Assembly: GCA_964036155.1 (NCBI GenBank) | Contig: OZ038423.1 | Coordinates: 25,187,249-25,251,248, forward strand | Length of the DNA stretch: 64,000 nt | DNA from: Diploscapter coronatus | Lineage: Eukaryota > Nematoda > Chromadorea > Rhabditida > Rhabditidae | Reading direction: 5' to 3' | Part shown: positions 21,529 to 31,717 of the stretch, piece after piece | Layout of the letters: each line of letters begins with the position of its first letter | How positions within the stretch are numbered: the first letter of the stretch is position 1 | Translations under genes and position numbers: made by a program | Notes under the pieces: generated by a model | What the model was told of the DNA's origin: nothing | The model's database searches: none | Seen by the model: only the letters and a program-made list of their open reading frames with translations

Positions 21529-24223
21529 TCAGTAAGCGTCATGGTTTGCGCTAGGAGCTGAATAGGTGATTTGCCCTTGGGCAGGGGCAGGATTGTGTGG
21601 ATCTAGTGGAGCGAGCTGGTGGGTTTGCATGTTTTGAACAACCGCAGCATTTTGAGCATCTTTAATCGTCGCATACTGCATCTGATGGATGATCGACACT
21701 GTACGTTTCGTTGCTTCCTGAATTGATTTTCTAGGAGATAGGCAATTTTAGAAGCGCTTACCGCCTTGATTCGCTCCGTTATGTCTTCTAAGGCATCCTG
21801 AGGTCTCGGCAGATTCTTGAAGTTTTTATTGAGATCATCTCGATACCCAATCATTTGCTTAATCAAATCATCGGTGATCATCTGAAAATTCGAATTGTTG
21901 TTGTTGATATTATGTCCTGATTCTTACACTTGGAATCAGTTTCGCTTGAGCTGTAGAAATGCTCAAATAAATGGCGTCTGCACGTTGAAGAATTGCCTAA
22001 ATTTATCACATATCAGATTGGCAATCTTGAAGTTCTACTAACCTTTGCTTCATCAACAAGCTTCTGGTCAATAGCTATCGTATTCAGTGTCCTCAAGTCA
22101 GTTTTCAAGAGTTCCTGTGATCTAGTAACTTCATCGACCAAAGCCTCGCCCAGGTACTAATTTATTAAAGTTCGCTCTGACGGGTTTTTCTTTAAATTTA
22201 CCTCAATTCCATCCATTTTTTTATTAATTTTTACTGTGTTTCCACTGCATTCGATCATTTTCAGAGTTGTGTGCTGAATATTATGATTGCTCAATTTTCA
22301 GTACAACATGATTACCGCGTTCTCAATACTCGAGATGTGTCTGCTAATTTTATCGGAATTTGTCTGGCTTCGGTTTATCTAAAGTACATAATAAAAATGC
22401 TATAATAGGAAAATTCGATACAATTTGGTTAAAGACGTCGTTCTTATTGTGCTGAGAGAAACCATCGGCGACTTCACTGATCGTTTTGCGCTGCTCTTCG
22501 ATGAATTGGCGTTGGACCGCGTCGAGCTGTTCTTTACTAGTTTCGATAGCTTTCTAAACTGCCTTAATTTCATTTCCTTCAATCGACATAAAATCGTACC
22601 CTTCCGTCCCGTATCTCGTTTATGATTTTTGTATGATCTTTTTCAATGGCTGCCAACTTGCCATTCAATTCGCCCATCCTTCTCTGGTAGTCTTCCGAAT
22701 CCTTCTTCATTAAATGGTAAAGTGCATTCCTCTGTTCGACATGAATCTGGATCATTTGCCTTTCTTGCTCTTTCAGAGTCTTTATCATTTTTTCTCCCTG
22801 AAAATGATTAAAACCAATGATAAAAATGCTGCTAAATTCATATATGTTCGTCGCGTCTCGCGATCGCGGTATTCATTTCCTTTTCCATCCGCTCACGCTG
22901 CTCCTTGTGCTCTTTCTTCATATTTTTGACCAGTTCCTGGAGGTTCATTCCAGTTATAAAATTGCCCAACATATCAAAATCTACCTCCTGCCACTCTTTC
23001 TTCTGCTCATAGTCTTCCTCGGCCTTCTTTTTATCCATATGTGCTTCAGCACGAATTTGCTCAAGCTGTTTTTCCTTCTGCTGCATCATTTGATTATGCT
23101 CCTGTTCGATTGCTTTAACACGTTCCATGCGTTCTTCGTATTTCTTTTGGTCGAGTCTAAAGATATCTTTGTTCATTTAGAAGCACAATGACGTCGATAA
23201 GAGTATTAGTTTTTTTTTCTATCACAAAGCTAACATATGACCCAGATTTTGCATTTTAATAAGCTAACGAGCCTTGGTCGCGCGATTCCTCCTTTCTTTC
23301 CAGTTCCATCGTCGAGCTATTCCTTATTCTGCAGGCTTTTATAAAGGGAATTTTACTTGGAATGCCCTATTTTTCATGGGGGTTTTTCTAGAAATTTATT
23401 AGGGAAGATAAATTCGATGATTTTTATCGGTTGAAACTCGAAATGGAGTGCAATTACCGTAAAATGTCGCTTTTTTGAGTAAAACTTTGATGCAAAAATC
23501 GAGGCTACCCGAAAGAGATTTTGTTTTCACTAAAATAGGTTTTCGAACACTCTACAAAATTAGATCTGTTCAAGGGCTGTACAAAACTAGATAACAGTAA
23601 TATTGTATCGTCCTGTTTACTATGCAAATTTCACTAGGTGAATTTATAATGCAAATGTGTTTCTATGAAAGGAACAGCTTTTGCTTGCATTGTTTTTCAT
23701 GAAAAATAATTTTTTTGATAAAATCGCTTCTCAACAGTTTTTTGCCCCCTTTTCAAACGCAGAAGTAGGCGTGGCTTGTGGTCACTATCTTAATGAGCAT
23801 ACCTTTCGTCGTCCTCTCTAGCAACCCGGTCAGCTTCGTTAGCCTCTGCCTGGAGCCGTAGTTGCATATTATTCAGTTCCTTGGTTTGGTTCGTGATATT
23901 GTCCAGACGACGTGTTGTTTCCTCATTCATACGAGTCTCATGGCGCTGTTTGCTATTTTGCAGCTCCATTTCAGCGTCTGTCCTGATCCGTTCCTGTTCC
24001 AATTTCATTTTTGCCAACTCCGTTTGAGTTCTGCATTCCTCACGAGTCTTTTCCAGTTCGGTCGCCCGAGCATCGGCCCGGTCTCTGGTTTCAGCTTCTA
24101 ATTGAGCCTCTTCACGTCTTGTCTTCTCACGCTTAATTTAAAGTTTATTGAATTTTTCTAGAGCTTGATTACCTCAGTCAAGTACTGAGACACTAAGGGT
24201 GCAGTAACAAGCCACCAGACCAT
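21529..24223 (-). CDS. coiled-coil protein C
   Basis: Exons 24223-24173, 24131-23803, 23156-22985, 22936-22862, 22797-22600, 22553-22422, 22378-22316, 22273-22202, 22156-22043, 21996-21928, 21881-21762, 21717-21529 sum to 1584 nt (527 aa). It starts with a hydrophobic stretch MVWWLVTAPLVSQYLTE, then a long Arg/Glu/Gln coiled coil (about residues 18-300). A helical region and a Pro/Gln-rich tail follow (HQLAPLDPHNPAPAQGQITY, ending NHDAY). It lies tail-to-head with pseudogene D, 250 bp away. The end of exon 4 is uncertain: no GT donor fits and a GC donor at 22861 is assumed, otherwise the frame stops at EHI. The function is not recognised. Confidence 0.68.
23157..23802. other. long intron of gene C
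   Basis: A 646-bp intron with no recognised element and no supported gene. Confidence 0.5.
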
Positions 24224-24629
24224 TTTTCTAAAGAGAAAATACCAATTAGTTGGTTAAAGTTTACGAATGAAATCAAATTAAGACAGATTTGGCGTTATAT
24301 AGGCAGAAAGTCAAAAGTTCACAAATATGTCGAATGGTATAAGGAATTCGAAAATAGAATTAACTTTTATCGATAGAAACTAATGCAGTGAAGCATGCAA
24401 GAACGGCATATGGGAGCATAAAATTACTCAGTACATCGAACCTTATCGCTTTCTAGAAAAGTTCCTTTCATCCTCAATTTTTTATGTTTTACGCTATTGT
24501 TATCAAGATTAAGAGACATTATTTCTAAGGAGAACAGAAAAGTAAAGGTGGCTTGGCACAGGCTAAAGAATCAATCAAGCCTGATATGGGTGGTATCGTT
24601 GAGACCGCCTAGAGCCCTAATCGCGAAAA

Positions 24630-25085
24630 TTGAAATTTCTTCGCTAGCGGGCAGTCTGTAGGAAAACGGTCAAGTATTTTAGAAACTAGAAGACCTGGGC
24701 TACTTCCCAGTATAAATAACTCAAGGAATCTGGCACTTTTAAAAAATTAAAACAAGCGAAATATCGATATGACATTTTCCATGTTTCATTATGTTCATCA
24801 TAACTTCCTTATTCGGTGTCATTTCGACGAGGTCTTTCCAGAATCGTGTTCAGTTGGTCTCTTCGATCATTTTGATACCAAATTTGAATTTTTCCCATGC
24901 AGAATAGCGAAAATAGAATTTTCCGGAACTACCGGATGCGGACCTTCCAGAACAGACGGAACAAGTGATCGGATTGGGTTTTAACCGTCAGATTCGTAAT
25001 CAGCGTAGTCGAAAACCCTCAGGGATGGAAAATTAGCTCAAAATTTGAAGATCGACTTCTTGGGTACCACCCCATACTCGATTCT
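24630..25085. mobile_element. family R1 element, reverse-oriented copy
   Basis: It runs from CTAGCGGGCAGTCTGTAGG to TTGGGTACCACCCCATACTC as the reverse complement of the 17333-17987 element, with about 85% identity by eye. It lacks the right terminal part and lies between genes C and E. Confidence 0.8.
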
Positions 25086-25158
25086 TACGAAGAGCGTGTC
25101 ATACTAAGATATATTTGTGAATAAAGAATTTTTAAGACAAATAAATTTAATTATCAGT

Positions 25159-26766
25159 TTATTGCATGGATGATTTAAATTCATCGAAACTTAGACAGTA
25201 ATATTCAGAGATTCCTTTCAAATTTTCGAATAATTTTGTACGTTCCTCTGGCGCCAAATTAGAGCAATTTGGCAATTGATCGAGCATTTTTTTACTATCA
25301 TCCTCCAAATCTGTAACATCTTCGAGCATGCTTTTGATAGGCTAAAATATTGGTAATTCATATGCAACTAGCTTTAAATAAATACCTCAGTTTCACCAGT
25401 AATTGATTTAAGTTCAGATAATTTACCATACAAGTTAGCAATTTCTTCAGCTATTGATTTTAGGGCATACTAAATAATAATTTTAGGATAGTTATTATTC
25501 AAAAATTACTAACTTCAGAATAGCTCTTGGAAATTCTATCATCAAACTTGTCATAATATTTCGGAATCTAAAAATTTATTATTATATCTATTATTCCGAA
25601 CTTTCTACACACATATTCGAGAGCCTGTTTACACCCCTTCCTAAGCATTTCGTCAATCGTTTCAATGGCATTCATGATTTCTTTGATATTTTCAGGTGAA
25701 CGAGCAGAATGAGTTTCTAAAGTTAATTTATAATTTAGAGATTATCAGAATTGGATTACTAGCCTTGTGGCTGCTGTTGATTCATGACAGATTCAACAGT
25801 ACGAGTGTTGTATTGCGTTTGTGTGTGAGTTTGTGAATACACAGGAGGAGGAGGAGCGATAGCTGACTGTGGGACTGGATTAGCTGAGAATGCATTGGGA
25901 AGTGGGACTGGAGGGGGAGGGCCGATTGGCAGATTCATGATTTGCATAGGCCTCATCTCTTCCAACTCAAGATCTCTGATTCTCTTCCGATAGTCCTCTT
26001 CACGCTCTTGATTTGCAACCTTAATTCAACCAATTCTTCAATTCATATTCAATCATTTTCGATTTTTTACCAAACCCTTCTGTTCCTCCGCCATTCTTCT
26101 ATCATGCTGAGCCTGTCTTGCAGCCCGTTCTTCATCCCTTTTGCGTCGATTTTCGGTATTCTAGAATTGTTTCTCATAAGATATGTCAGATAGCGTAATA
26201 TTATGATTATCTTTAGAGATATGAATCTATCGAATGTCAATGAAATAGTTCGTTATTACTGATGAACATGATAGCTTTACCACTGCTTCTCGATCAGCTA
26301 TCAATTTTTTCGTTTCCTCATCCTGAGCATTAATTCTCTGTCTCGAATTAGCCTCATCATCTGCTAACGTCTTCTCGAAAGCAGCCCTTGCCTCCTTTTC
26401 ATTATCCTTAGTACTCGCCAATTTCTGTTCAGCTTCCTGTTTTCTCTTTTCCAACTCGTTCTTCTGCTTCATTCTGTTCTCATCCCGTTTGGCCCGTTCC
26501 TGCTTCTTCTTCTCCTCGTCTGCAGCCTTGTCGGCCTGCCCAGCTCTGGCTATTGTGCCCAAAATCTCTTGTCTTTTCTTATCTGCCTGCAGTCCCCTGT
26601 CCACTTCCTGTCTGTATTCAGCTTCATTCCGTTCCCTCCTCATTCGCGCTTCTTCATCGAGAGTGGCCCTCTGTTCTGCTTCCACGTTATTCACTAGAGG
26701 CTGTTCGCAACAAGGATCATTCAAATTAGGAGTTCCGAATCCAATTGGGGGAGGCGGTTGATTCAT
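25159..26766 (-). CDS. coiled-coil protein E with proline-rich segments
   Basis: Exons 26766-26281, 26160-26071, 26019-25764, 25716-25613, 25567-25514, 25469-25386, 25341-25159 total 1257 nt (418 aa). The N terminus is Pro-rich (MNQPPPPIGFGTPNL). Residues of about 30-210 form a highly charged coiled coil. A Pro-rich linker (IGPPPPVPLPN, APPPPVYSQTHTQTQYN) leads to a helical C-terminal domain. The third exon reads PQG then TAG if unspliced. Joining to exon 4 needs a GC donor (AAG|GCTAGT at 25763), and the frame then stays open to a shared-looking helical end, which favours splicing. Alternatively two isoforms exist, short and long. The function is unknown. Confidence 0.7.
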
Positions 26767-27025
26767 TGCAGAATATTGAATGAGTTAGAAATAGAGAAAT
26801 ACTCGGAAATATTTCGAAAGTGTTTTCAACTGTTTGTGTTTGTGCGCCTTTCCTTTTCACATTTTGTTATCGGTCTTTATGTACTACTCGCTAAAATTCG
26901 ACAGCGTTGTGAATTTTCATGCTTCGAGAACGCTCTTCTTTTTCTTTATAAATTGCAAACGAAATCATGCCATTTTCAGATTTATATTTCATAGTTCTCG
27001 ATACTGAATCTAATTTTCAGACAAA

Positions 27026-30000
27026 ATGAGCTCTAATAATTCTGAGTCAATGAAGTACCAACTCGGAGCAGAAGTGGCGAAAACCGTGGTTGATACAATT
27101 GGCTGCACTGTGAGGAATGTACTCGGAGGAAGCACTCAACCAAAGTCAGAGAAGGAAATTGAGGTAATTCATTGTTTTCTATGATGAAATAGTTGCTAAT
27201 TATTGCTTACAGGCTGAAATGGACTTGAGAAAGCATGAACTGAAGCATGAGAGCAAAATACAAATGGCTGAAATGAACCACAGACATGAAATTGAATCAC
27301 AGAAAATAGCTCTCGAGGTTTGTCTTGATTTCATTCGATTAATTGATTGATAGTTTTATTATCTAGAAAATGAAATTAGACGCTGATGAAGAAGCAAGGA
27401 AACGAAGGGATGAGGCGAGGAAACGAAAGGATGAAGCTCGAGAGAGGGAACGGCAGGAGAAGATACAGGCTAATAAGGAAATGTTCGATGCATTGAGAGA
27501 AGATGCTAAGGAGGGGGCTGAAGCTGAGGGACGAAGAAGGGAGAAAGACAGGGAAGACAGAATGAATGAACAGATTGCACAGGAACGAGATAAACAGGCA
27601 ATGGAGCAGAGAATGGCTACTGCTGAATTGAGAAGGGACAACAGAGACAGGGAAGAACAGACCAGAAGGGATGCTGACAATATGAAGAAGGACATATATT
27701 CCCAGAAGCTCATCGAGGTTTCGAGAAATTATTATATAAAAAAGGCAACTTATAAACTTCATGACATTATGATACAAGAGATGGCAAAATATCACGAGAA
27801 AAGCTACTGTATTCTACTCTTCCCTATCTTATTCTGGCTATGTATCGTGTCATCATCTTATAAATTGCCTTATAAAAGTAAACTTCGGGAAAAGTATAAG
27901 AACGGTATCGAAATGGCGGTTCTGACACGACGACAAGAGGACTTCACGAAGCAGGACTATTTTATTATGAAAGAGAATGTTGAAAACCCCGCATATATAC
28001 CTGTTTATATGAAGCTCATACCCAATGTACTTTTTAGATTTTTTTTCCATCAAAATTGCATGACAATAAGTATAAAGAACGATTACGGTTTCGTTTCCGG
28101 ATCAGCCAATCCACTATACCTTGACTAATCGGATTGAAATTTTGTAATTATATTGCCTTGTATATCCATTATACATCTTCAACATTATAGTCCAATTCGA
28201 TTTATTATAGTGTTTCTGAGATTTTTTTTTGAAAACTTTCCTTAGCTATTGAAATTGGCAGAAAATGTTAGTGAGGGTTCAGAAAAAAAATCGTAGAAAC
28301 TATAGTAAATCGGGTTGGGCTATAACTTTGAAGATATATAATGGATATATAAGGCAATACAATTGCAAAATTTTAATCCGACTAGCCAAGGTATAGTGTG
28401 GATTGGCTGGTCCAGAAACGAAACCGTAATCGTTCTTATACTTATTTCCACGCGATTTTGATGGGAAACATTCGGAAAAAATCTATAGCGGGTATGAACT
28501 CCATATAAACAGGTATATATGAGGGAGTTTCAACATATTTTTTTCATAATAAAATAGCTCTGCTTCATGAAGCTCTTGCCATCATGTCAGAATCGCCATC
28601 TCGATACCGTTCTTATACTTTTTTCTGGGGTTTATAATGATATCGAAATAATTTCAGAATTCGAAAGATCGAATGAACAAAATGGATGAAGATTATAAAG
28701 ATGCTAAAGATAAGTTGGAGAGTCAGCAGCAAATTGAAAAAATCAATTTGGATGAAAAATTGAAAAGATTGAAGAACGAAGTAGAGCAGAAGAAACAGCA
28801 ATGGAAAGTTGATGAAGAAAGAACGAAACAGAAAAATGCAGAGGCGTTGAAGAAGCAGAAGGACGAGGCTGCTGTAAATTTAAAAATTCAAGAGGGAAAG
28901 TGTGACGAAAGTTTGGGTCGTCTAAGAGATGAATATGAACAGTAAACATTTAAATTATCTTTAATTTACTGTATAATTTTATTTAGAGAGAGGCAGAGCA
29001 GAGAAACACATAGAATAGAAGAACAAGTGAGGATTCAAGCTGAACGCGAAGGCATTCTTAAAAATCGGGTTGCTCATTTGGAACAGAGGAAGGAAAGGAA
29101 AAGGAGGTGATTTTATAGATTAGAAAGCTGACGAAGTTGGATAATTGTTTAGAGAAGCTGAAGAACAGCAAACTTCACATGCCCTGTCGCTTTCAGTGAA
29201 TGAGTGGATTAACAGTGCGATCATCCATGTTTCCAATGCCAACAATTATATCAATTTGGGAAATTACCCCACCGCTTTGACTAATATGCAATCAGCAAGT
29301 CAGGCAGTTTCTTCTCTCACTCAACATCCACATTTAGCCAGGGCTGAGTTGACTTCCAGAGAATATTTTGAGGTTACTTAACACTGCTCAAATTAACAAA
29401 ATGATTGATTTTAGAAGAAAGTCAATGCAGCAATCAACATATTGCTTGAAGTTCAAGTCGAATTGAGTCAGTTCTTAAAAAATGAGGTAATAATCGTTAT
29501 AATTAGGGACCGCAAACTCCGTCCCCTCGCACTTTTCGCTTTTTTCAAAAAGTGATCATTTGAAGCCCAAAAGATTGGAAGCAAGTATCCTTCAAATGCG
29601 ATGTTCACAAAAGATCACTATCAGAATCGATGAACAATTCATAGAAATTGTTGTCCACCAGAAAGTCTTATTCAGAAGTGTGCGTCCACAGGCACTCGCG
29701 GGATTTTCATACCACAAAATTATGCTCTTTACTGGTTTATTTTTGTGGCATCTTTCGATCAAAAATGTTCGATTTTATTTTCTTCACGAATGCCTTAGTT
29801 ATATAGTATTTTTTTAGAGTCAAAAATTCCAGAAAATTATAAACTCTGCAAGGCCATTTGCAGTCCCTAGTTATGATTTATGATATCTAAACTATCATGA
29901 AACAACGATTTAGCCTTCTGAATTCGATCTTTCCCATACAAGGAGTCAGATGGAAGAAGTGAAAGCAATTCTGCTAAAGTTGAGCAACGAAAGTCGCAGT

Positions 30001-30045
30001 TTGTTCCCGACATCCTCTGAAATGCGATCCATTGGTGGATATTGA
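27026..30045 (+). CDS. coiled-coil protein F
   Basis: Exons 27026-27163, 27213-27317, 27367-27717, 28658-28941, 28987-29106, 29153-29372, 29415-29486, 29950-30045 sum to 1386 nt (461 aa). The N terminus (MSSNNSES, then a short non-charged region with GCTVRNVLGG) leads into about 270 residues of K/E/R/Q-rich coiled coil, then a helical domain (ALSLSVNEWINSAIIHVSNA...NYPTALTNMQSASQAV). It is divergent from gene E, with the two ATGs only 259 bp apart, so a shared bidirectional promoter is likely. The third intron carries a 730-bp foldback and the last a MITE. An open frame that reads from exon 3 into the foldback to 28128 is intron, not exon. Confidence 0.75.
27889..28618. repeat. large imperfect foldback element in gene F intron
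   Basis: The left arm, about 27889-28222 (AAAAGTATAAGAACGGTATC ... TTTATTATAGTGTTTCTGAG), pairs with the right arm, about 28291-28618 (... GATACCGTTCTTATACTTTT). Identity is about 80% by eye, and the spacer is about 70 bp. Confidence 0.85.
29503..29870. repeat. MITE-like element in last intron of gene F
   Basis: The ends TAGGGACCGCAAA and TTTGCAGTCCCTA are inverted repeats with one mismatch, next to TT/TA sequence. The interior of about 340 bp is non-coding. Confidence 0.65.
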
Positions 30046-31717
30046 ATCGAATCCAACCATAACTGATCTTCCTGTTTCGGGATTAGCTTTCCATCTCTGT
30101 CCATTTACCTTATTTAACCCTCCTCTCTATTTCTATCTCTTTTTTCCATCCACTGTCTTCCATATATCACTTCATAGCTGGCCTGTGTGCCTGTCTGCCT
30201 CATTTGGCTGTTTCCCTTTTAGAGTCCCAAATTTATATGTTCAGCTTCCTTCTTCCATTTCACATGTGACTCTATCTTAGACATGACATTATCTTCGAAA
30301 TGTTCACAAGTTAGATTTTAAACCTGTTCATAATGACTTTATTTAACGTCCTTGTTAAGGTATACTAAGCTGATTATACCCCATTCGTTCCCTTATCACA
30401 AAAATTAATAGATTCACATTAATCTTATTGATGAATAAAATTCTTCCAAATATGTGCATTTTGCGTGTTTTTGTCTCCAGTCTTTAGTGCTCTCCATCTT
30501 TTTGCCTGAAGGACCTCATTATGGCAGCTTTGAAGAGATGGGGATTTCTTTATGGCACAATATCTTTTATTCTCTAGATACGAAATATTTTTGCCAAATC
30601 CGTTAATCGCTGTATCCGAACACCTGCAGCTGAATGAAGCCTGTCCACCCATTCGTTTTGTAGAAACCCAAGCTTTTCCTTCCTTCCCTCCCTTTGCACT
30701 CATTCATTCACTCATATCTGCTCGTGATCACATTCAACATTGCAGAATTGCGCAATTCATGAAGTTTCTCAGGGACTTTATGATTTGCTCTTACCATTTA
30801 CAGCTTTCCCCCTTCCTTTGGAAATGACCAGATAAGCCAATTAAATGTCCCTCGAGCATTGCGTCGAAGCAAAACATTTAGATCTGCCAAATCAGCTGCA
30901 GCCATAAATCGCAACTTTCATAAACGACACTCAGAAAGGAGATCTTCATGGCATAAATCCATTTCAACTCGAGAAGAGGAGGATTGACATTTCGAAATTC
31001 GAAGATGGCACAAGTCTGATATGAATTAGTTTGAATAGTTTATGTATACGAAAGGTCACATAATTATTACTGAAAGAGTGGCCATTTTAGCACTTTTGGA
31101 TGTTTGGAATCGTAATGAGTTGATGAATTGGGAGTGAGAAGTCGAGCCATGCACTTGTGCAAAAGTCTCGGTTCTGTTTGAATATTCCTGTCATTTCGCA
31201 GCCATGTTCTCTCTATTTCCCTCATAATATGGTCACTCTGCCTTCTCACTCTCTTCCTTCTGCTTGGATGTTCTGCTGTAAGCCCCTTTTTACTAGAAGA
31301 ACGCTTTCCTGCCTTCCTATCCACTTTTCATTCCTCACAATTCTAATTGTTTTAAATATGAATATATTTAGATTTTTAATTAAATGTCATAAAATTTCAA
31401 GATCTCTAAAAAAAACTAGTCCAAAATTTGATATTTTATTATTTTTCGGGGATAACCTTCAAATCTTCTTTAATCCGGATTAATCATGTTGTATGGTGCA
31501 AAATTAATCATTTTATTGTGTCAATAATTTAGTGTTCTGATCATTTTTTAAACTTCTAATGTTTCTTTTATTATTCTTGCTCGCAGAACAGTATTCTTGC
31601 CAGATATTTAAGTAAACTCAAATCCTGAGTATCTCGATAGAATATTAAAACTGTTCTAAATTTAATACAGGCAATTTGATATTTTCTATCCTAAAACTTA
31701 AATTAAGTTTGAAAATT
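30046..31717. other. gene-free interval
   Basis: The sequence holds the 3' UTR of gene F and pyrimidine-rich stretches (30100-30280, 31180-31330). Open frames here lack splice partners, codon bias or recognisable motifs. I see no gene. Confidence 0.5.

Noticed and set aside
27370..28128. 252-residue open frame on the plus strand
   Set aside because: Only 27367-27717 is exon. The rest runs into a foldback element and stops; splicing at 27717 to 28658 continues the coiled coil in frame.
30425..30827. Overlapping open frames of about 90 codons on both strands
   Set aside because: There are no splice signals, motifs or biased codon use; they appear to be chance frames.
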